Shown: positions 1 through 11,859, counted from the stretch's first letter. The stretch: 64,000 nucleotides of DNA from Oscheius sp. JU75 (GCA_037178855.1 JASJZC010000005.1:4340001-4404000), one strand, 5' to 3'. Notes: generated by a model not told the origin, from the sequence alone. Program-made: numbers and translations.

Positions 1-2379
1 CTAAGGAAATGAGCAGCGTGTCAACTAGTGGGTTGACAGATTCGAATGCTGCTGGATCATCGACTTTGTTGAGAAAGGCCTCGAGAACGAGAGGAGCAGT
101 GGAATGTCTTTCGAAGGAACGACAGGCCAATTCAACGCTTGAGAGAACATAAATGTTGCGGGTTGCGAGAAAAGTGGAGAGTGGAACCGAATTTGACTGG
201 AACCTTATTTTTTTATCCTGTAAACAAAAGAAAAACCTTTGCGAGATCCTTGAGTGCCATATCCGCTGTTGAGGAAAGGATCCAATTACTACTGGAACAG
301 AATTGAAGCATTCTATATATCGATCGAAGAAGAATCTGAGAGGCTTAAAAGATAATTAATATTGGAGTTTTTACCTTGTTACAGCTTTCGCGCAGTCTTT
401 TTGTGGAAGCAGTCAGACAGGCCAGCAACATGATTGTGAGAGCAATTCTTTCATTCGGTTCTTTTAAAACATCTTCGCCTTCTTTGGAAATAGGTTCCAG
501 TTTAATTCCTTCCATTTCATCGCAGCATAGTTCAGCCACGCTTTGTACTGGATGCAGGTCAATGTTCGAGCGAAGAGAATCGAATACGAAGAATTGCAGG
601 AGCAGTAATGCAATTCGGTCGCCCTCAGAACAGTCTCTGGCTTCGAAGGAAAGCAAATCAATAATCTGGAAAGTGGATAGTAATGGAAAAAAGAAGCGTG
701 ACTAACCTCCCCTCCACAGTTCTCACCTAAAACCTTACAAATTCTTGAAATAGGCCGAATATCGAGGCCGAAATTCAGTGGAACATTTGAGACAATATCT
801 GAACAAGTTTGCTTCAAAAATATGATCAGTAGCGAACCAGTAATAGATTGCGCTTCGTCGAAGCAAATTGCCAGACGTTTGACGTTTATCCGAATCGAAG
901 AAGCCAATGCCCGGATGAGAGATACAATTATCGGAGAGTGGGTAACAGTCATGGAGCGGAGTGAAGGACCAAGTGCTCTAAGCATGCTCGTGACCTGAAG
1001 TATATACTTTTATTAAAAAATGAGACCGGACACCTGTTTCAGTGTAGGAAAACTGTCAGCTTTCTGTCTAACAGAAGTGGGCAATTGCTCCGAGATTTTG
1101 GAAAGTCTTTCCATTACATAGAGATTCGCTTCGTCTGTTCGCGCCGTTTGGAATAGTTCGAAAGCTCGATTAGCTACTCTAAAGTGGTGTTTAAAATAAA
1201 AAGAACAAGTCGTACAATGTGTGTTCATCCGCTAGAAGAAGAAGTAAAAGATCGGTAAAAGCTGGCTCGAGTTGCTTCCCAAACGCCTCTTTGCACTCAT
1301 TGGAAACTTGCTGTGAATCATTCAACAAGGCGAGTCGGATAGTTTCGTCGTGATTTTGAGAGAGACGAGCGAGCACCTTTGAAATCTTAAGAAGTAGTTA
1401 CAGTAAAGCAGAATGCCAAAGAATACCAAAGGAACAAGTTTTTCAGCTGTCTGGTGAGCCCATTCGGCCGTTCTGTTGACTGAGAGTTTAGTAGTGAGAG
1501 CTACTTCCTCGTCATTGAATGTACCGTCTTTTAGGCACAATGCTATCGCTTGGAATAAGACCTGAACAGAATTGGTTCCAGATAATCACAATAGAAACCT
1601 GTATGACAGCTTTAGTTATTTTAGAACTGCTGCTTGACACCAGAAATGAGTTGAGACGAGACGTGAGACCTGGTAAAATAACAGAAAGAGTATTTCTGGC
1701 AGATGGAGTTGATGACAACAGAAGGAGAGCATCGACGGCACATTCTCGAGCTTCAATACTTCGCGAATCGGATAAAATTGTGTCCAGACAGACAGACACC
1801 AGTTTTCCGACAAGTGGCGTGGAAGCAGTTGAGAGAAGTTCTGAATACTGCTCGTATGATTGAGCCATATTAACTAGCCTGTTCTCAACTCCTCTGAGCG
1901 TAGAATAAAAGCCGTCAGTCCTTTGATAGCCGATAGAATACATTGGACGCAGTAATTCGTACCGGAAAGATCAGAAAGAAGTATTGCCAGTAGAGAACGG
2001 ACGTGTTCTGTCCATTTCAGAAAGATCTAAAACCCTTTTATTGCCAAAAAATAAAAAAACCTCTAGATTGTCAGTTTTGAATATATGGTCAATGATCGAG
2101 GCATAGTGTTCAACTATTGTGGAGTAGTCTCCTGATCGTAGAGATCCATCAGCCAACACTCGGATTCCGACAACAACCGCTGCTTGAACGGCGGACAGTT
2201 CAGCCGGGTCCGCTTCTTCAGCTCCTTCTAAAGACAGATTACATGAAAAACGAGAGAAGAGAACCTTCTAACAGCCTTCGCAGTACGTAAAGTCCAGCTT
2301 TGATATCTCGTTTTTCCTTCTGAAGAGTGAGAAGAGCAGTAAGTGACGCATGCGTCTTGGCAAACAACTCACCTTCCAT
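1..2379 (-). CDS. TTI1: TTI1 (TELO2-interacting protein 1) homologue, 3' end outside window
   Basis: TTI1 acts with TEL2 and TTI2 as a co-chaperone that stabilises PIKK kinases such as mTOR, ATM and ATR. About nine exons read from the start codon at 2379-2377 (MEGELFAKTH) to the window edge. They encode helical HEAT-like repeats throughout, with no catalytic motif. Order and local sequence follow human TTI1: a segment like VILPGLTSRL, then RTAEWAHQTAEKL (human has READWVKKTGDKL), then PTLKQV leading into RALGPSLRSM, the counterpart of human LGYLKLLGPKI. The C-terminal part lies left of position 1. The first exon reads straight through an internal GT, so no intron is needed there. The next gene upstream on the same strand is SH2D4, ending 375 bp away. 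Family call fairly good; exact exon borders not checked. Confidence 0.72.
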
Positions 2380-2754
2380 CTTCGGTTAGCTTTATTTCAA
2401 TGTTAACCAGTTAGTCAATATTCGACCGCAGACACGCAGTGTACAAACAATCGAATGAATATAACTTTTACTAAAATAGAATAAACCATCACAAGGTGTT
2501 GAAAATGCGAAACTGAAGCCCTGAGCACCATGAACACAGAAAGGCGCTATGCAACACAATAAATAGCAGAAATCTCGATAGATACAAATAATTACAGCAG
2601 AGACAGGGCGAGAAACTAAATCAAACCGGAGGATATGTATTTTGGTAGATAATTATGCGCGTAACAAAATGCTAGATAGAGATTGGATGAATAAGGGGAA
2701 AATATGAAAAAACTCCCGTAATCAGAGCAATATTGGATGAGATGTGTCTACCCT

Positions 2755-4677
2755 CTAAAAACGACCTACATATCTATTGGGAGCAGGCTGATTCAAATAT
2801 TCGGGCATAATATCGTAATAATCGGGTTGTACTCCTTTCGATTGACCCACAGACCAGATCAAAACTTCGCCACCTTTCGCTGTTATTGGAGCAGTCTGAA
2901 TTTTTTTTCCTGCAAAGTAAAACAAAACAAAACCTCGTGATATGCGACTAAATCGAAAAGTTGCTCGTGAACCACTTGGTTGGTTCCCAGAAATTGGTAT
3001 CCTTCGGCTATTCTCTCGATTAAAAAGTGCTTGTGACTCCCGTCACCAACAACATACGAGACAGTATAGCTGAAAGAACTCTTGTCCGTAGAAAAATAAG
3101 ACAAAAAGCTCACCCCCATATTCTCTCGGAGACTCTGACAAGAAAAGATCCTTTAGGTTTATCCTGGAGAAGAACTTCGGCCTGATCGCGGGTGATAATT
3201 CCGTGAAACCAAGGTGCGGGAGCTTTGGTTTTCGGATCGAGGCCTGTGCCACGCGAAAGTTCGTCTCTGCGGAACCATTCGATAATTGCTTGTTTGGATT
3301 TGGGCTTTGGAGGACGTGGTAGATTCTTTCTGAAGAGAACATATAAGAAAGCAAAAATAGCAAAACCTACAATGCTTCTCGCAATGACGTAGCTTTTGTA
3401 TCTTTCAAGGCGGGCAAAATGGAAGTGGATGTCCTAATAAGTTGTCGATGTTGCTCCCGGGCTTTTTGTGCCATCTCCCTCATTGCGTTCTCGGCCTCAC
3501 GAGCTCTTTTGTCTACAAAGATTTGGTAAAGTAAAATCTACTGCTACAAACTTTGGATCTCCCATTCCTGTCGTCTTCGGTTTTCTTCCGCTTCGGCTTC
3601 TTTACGAATCTTCTCACGTTGTTCTTGTAAACTTTGAAATATTTCGGATTCTCGTTTTTGGACCTCTTCAAACTTTTCCCTCTCGTTCAAATTGCGCGAA
3701 GTTCTCATTTTTACGCCTAAAAAGGAATTGAAACCCATGGGAAAAAAGAATAACCATTATCGGAAGCGACATCTTGCCATGATTTCCCAACAGAACTAGG
3801 AATAGATGTCGGAATCGGCTTGGGTAGAATTGTTGGCTTGATCGTGCTTGCTGGTTTCATTTCCGTCCGTTGAGGCTGTGGCGTTGAGTAGGATGAAACT
3901 GTGGTCGAGATCGGAATATTTCGCACTTGTTTATCTAAAAACAAACAATCCATTGAGAAAGGAATAAACGAACCACTGGAATCTCTAAACCTGCCAGGTT
4001 GGAAAAGAAGAGGATGATCATGATCGAGAACGGTATCGGCATCATCGTACATAGAATCCTAAAAGTTTCCAGTTCAAAAAAGAAGCTAAGAACATACAGT
4101 GATTCCGACCCGCATACTCCCAAGCTGGGCTTTGAGAGCTTCTTCTGGAGGCAGAGTTTCTACAAACGCAGAACTGGAGGCATCCTGCGCATTCGGCACC
4201 GTCAACTCAGTTAATGCTCGAATATGGGCCTCGTGTCTCGCCTAAAAATGTAATTTCTAACGAGAAAACTTGAAACAGTGCCTCTTCGTCAAGAATTTGG
4301 TCGATCGATGGATCCGCCTCATGTTCTCCCATCACCCATACCCAGACGTCGCCGTCGTTCCCAACGAGCCATCTAAAATGTCTGCTAAAAAGCTTTGAAT
4401 AGAGAAAACCTTAGACGTTTTTTGCTCATATCTTTTCGTAAAGGTGGCTCCGTTGCGAGGCGGTCTTCGTATGCTTCCCACTTTCTTATCTGAACAAATG
4501 TTTTGTCAGTCTATAAAAAAAGATACCTGTTCAGCTCTCATTTGACAAAATAAAAGCTGTTTCTGCTCATCGTCAAGAGCATCTAGCAGCTCTTTATCTA
4601 CATGACCCTGAAAACGAAAAGTAGATGACAGAATATGGTGTTCTTACCGTGCTGAGTATTTCTGATAATATGCTCAT
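2755..4677 (-). CDS. SH2D4: SH2 domain-containing protein 4 (SH2D4A/B-like)
   Basis: A cytoplasmic adaptor that binds phosphotyrosine through one C-terminal SH2 domain. The N-terminus (MSILSEIL, then DDEQKQLLFCQMRAEQIRKW) and a motif like DVWVWVMGEH match the conserved start of SH2D4A. The middle is a charged coiled coil (about 3430-3700) after a low-complexity linker. The SH2 domain covers roughly 2880-3280, with the entry APWFHGIITRDQAE and the phosphotyrosine-binding arginine in GSFLVRVSER. The last exon was placed using acceptor ttcag near 2897; it gives PITAKGGEVL and PDYYDIMPEYL before a TAG at 2757-2755, matching the human tail PITSLGKELL...PDYLELFE. Total length is close to the human protein. 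The start codon at 4677 is about 30 nt after a cgttttccag acceptor-like site. Confidence 0.87.
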
Positions 4678-5547
4678 TTGGGTGTTTCTTTCCCGCCTCG
4701 ATCTACCTGGAAAACGATAGGACGTAATGCGGTGGTTAACAAGCGGGGAACCAGACGTGATTGGCTGAAGGTACACAAAAGGAATTGAATGAGGGAAGGC
4801 AAACAAATGCGAGCCAAGAACTCAAGAAATGAGCACAAATGGAAACTAGCCAAGATCCCACGAAAAGTTCCAAGCTCTGTACTGGACTAAATGTTCTCTG
4901 TTAGATTTTATGTTGTCCCTGCAAAAATTGTTTTATCAGTCCTTTCTTTCGACTGAAAATGATGAACTTTCAATGATCTCCAATTTCCGCGAACAAAAAG
5001 GGTGTTTATGGGGTCGGGCGATAAAGTTTAGAGATTTCCGCATGTGTAACAGAGGGCAGCATAGCAAGTGTACGGCCGCCCAACGGGTTTCTGTTAACAT
5101 CAATTGCCGTTCACTGCGCTTTTCAGAAAGTGTCTCAGCGCTTCGAAACGGATTGACACCTTTTCAACGGTCGGAAAGATTGGGAAACAGAATTTCATCG
5201 GCTTGAAGTATTTAAGAAAGGTAAGGCGGCGGTGTCAAAGTGTGCACACTACAGTGGACATATGTTTCTCTTTGATTGACGAATATGCTGCAAAAGCAAA
5301 AACAAAATGAAAGAGAAAAAGGAAATGCAAAGCGTTCGCCTCATTGAAACATCTTCAAAAATTGAATCTTGGCGCGCTATTTACCGCACGTTGGAGGAAA
5401 TACAAAACACAAAATATAGTTTTTGTACAGTCATTGACGTACATTGTATTGTGGAATTGGTTGAGATGAAATGACAACATAATGCGAAGACGAAGGCTCA
5501 AAAAGCACGTATGCCAGTCATCCATGACAGATTAGAAATTATGCCGG
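4678..5547. other. Intergenic, divergent SH2D4 / coiled-coil gene
   Basis: 870 bp between two divergent start codons. A 98-codon open frame on the plus strand (4910-5206) has no recognisable domain and lacks flanking splice logic, so it is not called. Presumably the region holds both promoters; no TATA box or known site stands out. Confidence 0.5.
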
Positions 5548-6477
5548 ATGTCTGCTGCCATGTTGCCACCTATTCCCAGTAAATTTAGTTCTAGTCGCAG
5601 TAAAACCATTTTAATGAGCAAAAAACAAAATAGGCCGACGTCACAGATCGACAATAGCTTAAAACTGCCCACAATCAGGACTGGACTATCCTCGACTCAC
5701 TCCTTTCTTTCCGAATTTGTCCCAAAAGAGGGAGTTATTGCACAAAACAATATCGAAAAGTTACAAAGGTATCATTATTGTTCATGATTTGAACATGAGT
5801 ACTAGTTTTTCCCGAGTGCATGGTAGTCAACAAGAGAGACGGAGACAATACTACGAGGCAAGAGGTCTGGAAGCAGCTGTCCAAAGGTACTGATTACCTA
5901 CCGTATACAAAATAGTCTGCAGACAAATCCATCTCCACAAAGAACAAGTCGAAAGATGTCAAGAATTGGTGAATCTGTGTGATCGACTGACTTCGAAGGT
6001 AAGCGGAAACCTCATAGTCTATGCATGAACTCTTGTCAACACAAAAACGACGATTTCAGTATGATTCGGAAGTGGAGACAGCATTTGAAATGCTGGTTCA
6101 GGAATTCAGTCTCAAATCCTTCGAATGGAGTTGTACAGAGTCAAAACTTCATAGTGTACAGGAAGTCAGCGTTGATTTGGAGTGAGTACATCTTTAGAAA
6201 AAAGTTAACCGACTATAGTATGAAAATCGGACAGTTGAGTGAGAAGATGGAGGATACAAAGTGGCGGATTCAACGAGAAAAGAGCAGACTTCGACAAGCA
6301 GACACAATGCTCAAGGAGAGGTATGTACTCTGATCGGAATATCTCACCTAATTGCTCCGGGTCCATGTGTTCCCTGAAAGAACGTCCTCTTCAACTCGTG
6401 CTCAAACGTTTCTTTGATATTTTGTTCAATATTGTTTTCTCTGTTGCAGTTTAAGAAAAACTGTTTCACTTTTATAG
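5548..6477 (+). CDS. Uncharacterised coiled-coil protein (about 202 aa)
   Basis: Six exons join cleanly in one frame: 5548-5768, 5827-5886, 5923-5998, 6060-6181, 6219-6320 and 6450-6477, with introns of 36-129 nt all starting GT and ending AG. The predicted protein has a Ser/Pro/Lys-rich head of about 70 residues, then a continuous charged helix (for example QQERRRQYYEARGLEAAVQR, later KMEDTKWRIQREKSRLRQAD), ending KTVSLL and TAG. This looks like a single coiled coil without signal peptide or membrane segment. I do not recognise the family; a cytoskeletal or complex-scaffold role is only a guess. The intron phases agree at every junction, which is the main support that it is a real gene. A cagattag acceptor-like site lies 15 nt before the ATG. 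Confidence 0.6.
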
Positions 6478-6634
6478 AGGAGTACTGCACATTATTTCAT
6501 AGCGGGTGTTTTGAGCTCGAGATCACTGGGAGGCACTTTGGTTACAGAATTTCGTTCAGTCTCGTCGTCCATCTCGACGGGTACCACATGACGGACACTG
6601 AAATGTGTATGTTCGTCTTGTAGCAGTTTCGGGT

Positions 6635-7611
6635 TCACCTGAATGTGACCTTGTATCGGATGTCGAAGAAGGCGCAGCCGTGGAAGCAGATGTTCAAGAA
6701 GACACCACAATACTCACAAATAGCGAACACGTCATAAGCTGTCAATGGGATTTGTTGAAAGATGTTGAAATGTTACCCCAAGTGATACACTTCTTCCAGT
6801 AGAGGATGAAAGCACCAACCAGTATGGGCGCCGAGAGCAGGTACAGACCGCAGAAAAGTAGTTTCAGATAATAGGAGATTCGGCCCTGTAGAAAAAAAAA
6901 TTTTTGGATTAAATAAATGTTACATATGGATTGAGGTAATAGAGGGAGTGAGCATGACAGAAGATGTTTGAAATCATGTGACCAATCCCACAGAAGCCGA
7001 AAATATAGAAGAATATTACATGAAGCTCTGAACATTTTGTAATGCACACATTAGCCGTTATCTTACGAATATTCTCTCGTTCCCCCACAACAGAAAGAGC
7101 TGACAGGAACAGCAATTCGGCCAATCCCACAAAAAAGTAGCAATAGCGAGAGATCTCGTATAGCCAGACTCGTTTGTAGTGAACGTTTCTCATCCTTTTG
7201 TACCGAGAAACTTTGTTTTTGTTCTGAAAAGAAAACCGTTCTTACAGCCTGTGATCAGTTCGACGATTCGGATGGGGACGTGGAAGAGAAGGAACAATTG
7301 CCAGAAGGTTCTTTCGACCGGAAGATTGATGATTCGGGAGAGCGAAGGCAGACGGGCTCTCTGATATCGTTGTAGGGTTTCAGGAAAGAACTAACTCCAC
7401 ACTGCCAATTGTAGTTACTGATCTCATCATTGTGGAAGATCAAGGCGATGGCAATGGCCGAAACAGACCCGAACATAGGAGGGATAAATCCAGTGAAAAA
7501 GACTTCAATCGGGTTGAAGCGAACGATTTCGGTTATTTTTAAACCATCCTTGATGAACGGCGGAAAGAGTCCTTTCCGGGTAGTAGGGCTACTACCCGGC
7601 TTTTTTGACAT
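6635..7611 (-). CDS. PGAP2: PGAP2/FRAG1-like post-GPI attachment factor
   Basis: PGAP2 is a multi-pass Golgi membrane protein needed for fatty-acid remodelling of GPI anchors. The product starts MSKKPGSS at 7611, directly after attcag, and has several hydrophobic helices: an N-terminal one (FGSVSAIAIALIF), FWQLFLLFHVPIRIVELI, RYCYFFVGLAELLFLSAL, a LHVIFFYIFGFCGIGHMISN stretch, and KLLFCGLYLLSAPILVGAFI. The C-terminal exon FAICEYCGVFLNICFHGCAF, then FDIRYKV, matches the PGAP2 family end ([21 protein letters not shown]). The reading frame looked broken twice, but two 35-nt GT-AG introns (about 7352-7386 and 7211-7245) restore it. The 3' end faces the coiled-coil gene's 3' end 158 bp away. Confidence 0.82.
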
Positions 7612-8202
7612 CTGAATCGAGCATTTAGGAACACAAGACAAGAGTATATCAAGGGCAAAACTCTGGTGTCTGCTTCAAACGTAATTGAATTCACGTTCGG
7701 AATGTGATAAGACGGCGTCTGTAAGACTGGATGCCGAAAAAAAATGGAGGTATTTCGGACGGACGAGTTTCTCACAAATCGAAAAGCCATTTCGCATATT
7801 GAACAAGGCCTGCTCACAAAAAGCTTGGTTGCAATTAGAAGAGGTTTGACCAGAACTGGATAGAGCGTCACTATGGCGAGAAGGAGATACATTCGAGATT
7901 TTGGTGTAAGCGACGAAAAAAGAGCAGAAAACTAGGGTATGAAAGAGACGATAACAAGAAAAGAAACAAGGAAGATCTGGTCTATTGTGTCTTTCGGGAG
8001 AGGTGTCCAGTCGACTGCGGCTGGATTGCGGTCGGAACGGGTTCGCACCCGATCCGCAGGGCTAGCCCTCTATCAATCGGGAAGAGGGCACATCGAGGAG
8101 ACGACGCGCGTGGATTAGCCGGTTCGACTACCTCAGATATGCCTTTTTGAAGGCTGGCGTCCGACAGAGGATGCGCGACAATGTGTGAGATCCTGTTAGC
8201 GG
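7612..8202. other. Intergenic upstream of PGAP2
   Basis: About 590 bp holding the presumed PGAP2 promoter. Open frames here (for example 7539-7892 and 7982-8206, minus) show no family features and are not called. Confidence 0.45.
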
Positions 8203-8290
8203 TCAAATGAGCGATACATTGATGCTACTGTCCATATCTTGCAGCAGACTTCTTTTGACCAGACAATCGAAGTAACATCCGAGATGTCTC
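8203..8290 (-). pseudogene. Remnant of the 3' end of a Sec14/GOLD gene
   Basis: On the minus strand this stretch reads IVWSKEVCCKIWT, followed by caatgtatcgctcatttg. The intact Sec14-like gene 0.8 kb away ends TVWSKEVRYKIWIEQE and its 3' untranslated DNA reads caatgtatcgttcatttg. The similarity therefore covers the last coding exon and the flanking untranslated bases, so it is a duplicated gene end and not a shared domain. The frame runs past the normal stop position and nothing resembling the CRAL-TRIO domain lies beside it. It looks like a broken partial copy. Confidence 0.6.
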
Positions 8291-9015
8291 GCTCCAATAA
8301 CAGCCATCCAGGACAGACATCTCCAGGCTCTCCTCTTCGTAGTAGACTCCCTGCCTTGAAGAACTGCGTCGAGGGTCAGCCTCCACTAGAAACTGGAAAC
8401 TATCGGGAGAAAAGACAACGAACTATAGTTTTTTTGACTTTGTTTTGATTCGCGTTCATTTTGGAAGAACTCCCAGCCACCAATTTCAACCCTCCTTGAC
8501 ACCACATCAGTCTCTACTATCTGATTTGATCACTCCGAAGAGCGCTACCGTAGCCTGATGCGGCCATCAGACTTAATTCCTCGAGTGTTCAGATCTGGGT
8601 TACCCCAGATCCTAGTCAAGGTGAGTGAGAAAAGTAACTGAGAGTTAGAGCGAAAGAGTTGCAAACCAAATAAGAGAAAGTGGAAACACATGATCCAAGA
8701 CGGTAGTGCAAAAGTAGATCAACTTGTTGGAGAGAGTGGAAATAACTGACCTGAGTTGGAAGAAGACGACATCGGAGCACTGGCGACCAAGTGAAAACTA
8801 ATTGACTCTGTCAATTTCGACAAGTTTTGACAGGATGAGGTCGAAAGCAATGTTTCGGGTTTTCTTTTTCAAAAGTGTCTATTTGAAGCAACCAGAAACA
8901 TCACATTGCTCCCACATCGTTTTTTCCCCTGCCACCACAGACCAATCTAGCAGACCGAGCTGAATGGGCAAACGGCTATGCACGTGAACAAATGAACGAT
9001 ACATTGCGACTGTTA
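8291..9015. other. Intergenic between Sec14 remnant and Sec14-like gene
   Basis: About 725 bp. No coding signal is supported on either strand. The DNA may contain further eroded parts of the duplicated locus, but I could not align any with confidence. Confidence 0.4.
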
Positions 9016-10333
9016 TTATTCTTGTTCTATCCATATTTTGTAGCGAACTTCTTTCGACCAGACGGTACCGTGCGAGTTGTCGAAGTAGAAGGTGAACGTG
9101 TCTGTCTCTTTGCAGACGAACTTTCCCACTTCCGGGTGAAACTCTAAATTCTAGGTTTTTTTTATCAAACTGGAAAATCTACCTGTCGACAGACGGAATA
9201 TCGGCCAGTAGATGTATCCGTCTCGTTCAACCCAAAAGTCCAAGTCACCATTGCTCACTCTCCACCACCAATGAACAGTCTGTCCCTTTTCAGCCTGGAT
9301 CGACACCTTCTGTTTGCTTCTTGCAGCAACCTTCAGAATAGTCACCTCGTCCAAGTCTTTCTCTGAATTGTACTGCAACTCCGGAGGCACTTTCCCTCCC
9401 ATCCTCAAGTCTCCCGTCGGTCCGGCCGGGTGCTTTTTTGTGCCTCCCCAATGAGGGTAAATGTTATGTGCTCCAAGCTCCTTGCTCAGTACATCCCTCC
9501 AATCGCTACCCAGAAACAGGACCTTTTCCTTCGTCTGTTTCGAAAGAGCCGGACAGATCATGTTGTAAACGGCCCGAATGACGAGTGGACTGTTTATGAC
9601 GAAGATCTGTCGAGCGATATCCGGGAAGATCTCCTGAGCCAGAGCGAGCAACGACTTGTAGATTTTTAGAGTAGGCATGTACATCAGATCGGTAGAGAAT
9701 CCATCGAGATCTGTATATTGTATATTAGGATGACCAGAAAAGATACGACACCGACCCATGATGATTTTGAGTCCGAGTTTCTTCGAGTGTTTCTGTTCCA
9801 ACTGGCGAATCAGCTTGAAACACATTTCCGTCTGTGTAATGCTTATTCGGTAGAACATGCTCACTGGACCCGCCTTGACCAAAGTCTTCGGATGAGCTCT
9901 GGCGATAGACTGCATGAAAATGATGTTTCCCTGGTCATCTGTGCCCATTATGCCGCCTAAATTATTTACGTTTAAAGATTTGAAAATTGGAATAAACCTG
10001 GGAAATACTCAGTAGCTAGTGAGAGAGAGCGAACGAGCTGGTTGGCACTGACCGCATCTTCTGCCTTCTTGTTGTCCAATCCCATTGTTGTGAGAGTGAT
10101 GGTTGTCAGACGAAGTTTTGGAAGAATTGTTTCTATTACGAGCCTGTATTCAAAAAGTATAAGCTCTTACCAATATCGTAGTCGTATTCCAAGAGCCATC
10201 GGAGCAGGTTGAAGTCTGTGTCGTAGCCGGGGAAGGCCAATAAGTCCTCAACCGCTCTTTTCCTGAGCTCCTCTATCTTCTGCTTGTGAAGAGACGACAG
10301 AGGCAGACTGGGATAGTGATCATCAACGGTCAT
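9016..10333 (-). CDS. Sec14-like CRAL-TRIO plus GOLD domain protein
   Basis: A cytosolic lipid-transfer-type protein of the SEC14L1-4 group; nematode relatives are called ctg genes. The N-terminal exon (MTVDDHYPSL, ...GYDTDFNLLRWLLEYDYDIG) is the CRAL-TRIO N-domain. A large exon, about 9170-9948, holds the lipid-binding CRAL-TRIO core (MYMPTLKIYKSLLALAQEIF, PDIARQIFVINSPLVIRAVYN, CPALSKQTKEKVLFLG), followed by a GOLD beta-sandwich (TVHWWWRVSNGDLDFWV, later DNSHGTVWSKEVRYKIW). The TAA is at 9018-9016. Length, about 390 residues, fits the family. The bound lipid cannot be told from sequence. A truncated copy of its 3' end lies at about 8203-8290. Confidence 0.85.
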
Positions 10334-10536
10334 TGGTTAGTAGAAGCACAAAACTGTACTAGGAAGTTTCGTGTCGATAAGGGAACGTCCAAGATAAGAA
10401 CTCGTGAACAGAACTAATCTTTGAATATCAAATTGTTTTGTCTTTAGCTTTGATTTATTCAAAGTACACTACAAAATAGAAAGTTTTGAAAAAGAAATAT
10501 ATACTGCGTCCCATCATCGAGACAGTGGATTCGGCG

Positions 10537-10677
10537 TTAGTCGAGACATTGGATTCGGGGGTTAGATTCAGTCATAGAAATCCCGCTGTCGTTGCTTTGA
10601 GTAGCACGAAAACGCCTTTTGACCGACTGTAATCGCTGTAGAGCCTGCTGTTTTCGAGACATCCCTTGGAGTGTATT
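10537..10677 (-). CDS. Possible C-terminal exon of an unidentified gene
   Basis: After a ttctacag acceptor the minus strand reads VVNTLQGMSRKQQALQRLQS, then a basic Ser-rich tail ending QCLD and TAA. Upstream candidate exons between 10740 and 10990 (for example MTRHMKSIFVFISAGYLKAG) each run into stops and could not be joined in one frame. It could be the tail of the decayed cyclase next door, a small independent gene, or noise. No family recognised. Confidence 0.2.
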   Translation of the reverse strand, partial: NTLQGMSRKQQALQRLQSVKRRFRATQSNDSGISMTESNPRIQCLD

Positions 10678-11032
10678 CACCACCTGTAGAATATTACTTT
10701 TGAGGCCTAGAGAAACGTACACTTTGTTGTCGGGCCAGCCGTCGACGGCAGCTCTTTAGTCTTGGCTTAGAATTCTCTTCTCATTCGGCTGACCCATCAT
10801 CAGAACGCAATTTTTTGTAGCTGCCAATCGAATTGTCTGGGCCCTTTTCCTGCCTGACAAGGTCTCAAGCACTCGACTGCTCGTTCTTTTCCAAATAGCG
10901 GGTAAGATTCGTGTGAGTTCCCGCCTTTAGGTATCCAGCTGATATGAACACGAAAATCGACTTCATGTGTCTGGTCATGCTAAAGGAATGTTTAGAATAA
11001 CACTCGACATTCTCGTTCAGACAACATTTGGG

Positions 11033-11859
11033 ATCAGATTCTTCCCTGGGGAACTCTGATTGAGACAGTCTTGGCTACTACGGCTGCATGTTCCAGTGCA
11101 CAGTATCTGGAAGGATCGTTATGTATCAAGTTGATTCAGTTCAAACCTTGGCTTCTTGTGACTAATTATCCCAGCCACAACGGGGCCTGTATGAATATCA
11201 ATTCTGACTCTAATTGGCAAATTCAATCCGGGGACACGAACTTGAGCCTTCAAAAATCATTCACAGAGCGAGATTGAGAATGGATTTGGAATGAAGTTGA
11301 GAGGCTTGAGGCACACCTCCAACGACCCAATAAGAGTCCATCAGGGAGAGAATTTTGTAACATTTGTTTAGTTCGATGATCGACCGAATCGAAGGAAGAG
11401 ATTCGTCACGAGGTCAATAATCTGCAATATTCTCGTGGGTGATTTTTTCACATCTCCGACAGTACCCCTCATCTGAATAATTGACGATTACCTCATGAGG
11501 TTGAAGTCGACAATTTATGACGTATATATCGGGCACATCAGCGAACAGAACAGTGCAACCGTGCAATTCTTCTGGAAATGTGAACTTTGCTTCAAAATAG
11601 TGATCTCTTATGAAGTGGTACGGGTTTGATCTGCCTGAAAGCGTCTGCAATTGCGACTGGTACAAGCTCGTAGAGTAGATGGTTCGTCTAACCCTTTTTC
11701 TTCTCAAGCTGTCCTTTCAGATTTCATAAAGACCAGAGTCATGTACTGACAACACCTTGCCCACGCAAAACATTCTCTATCAGGGGAGCGTTCCCGAGGG
11801 AGAATAAGAGGAAGTAGACAAATGGATACCCAGATGAGAACTGTTTGAATAAGAAACAT
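11033..11859 (-). pseudogene. Decayed class III nucleotide cyclase (guanylate cyclase-like)
   Basis: Pieces of a class III cyclase catalytic domain appear in the right order: a hydrophobic helix (VLIWVSICLLPLIL, about 11830), CTVLFADVPDIY with the first metal-site Asp, LQPHE joined over an intron to IIDLVTNLFLRF, IIELNKCYKILSLMDSYWVV with the second Asp, IRVRIDIHTGPVVAGIISHK, then KPR joined to YC over a 42-nt intron. The order matches receptor guanylate cyclases (IIEQHDVYKVETIGDGYLCV, HTGPVVAGVVG, PRYCLFGD). The frame shifts between LFLRF and IIELN and again, beside a TGA, between LNLAL and FLKAQV; a TGA follows PQGRI. Introns of the size used elsewhere do not rescue these. No ligand-binding or kinase-homology domain was found upstream. 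Most likely a pseudogene; sequencing errors are the alternative. Confidence 0.6.

Noticed and set aside
7211-7386. Two apparent frameshifts in PGAP2
   Set aside because: Two 35-nt GT-AG introns restore one frame that matches the family, so no mutation is needed.
8100-8145. Possible tRNA T-arm (ggttcgacta)
   Set aside because: No pairing acceptor stem or D-arm could be built; the same holds for a gattcgaac at about 48977.
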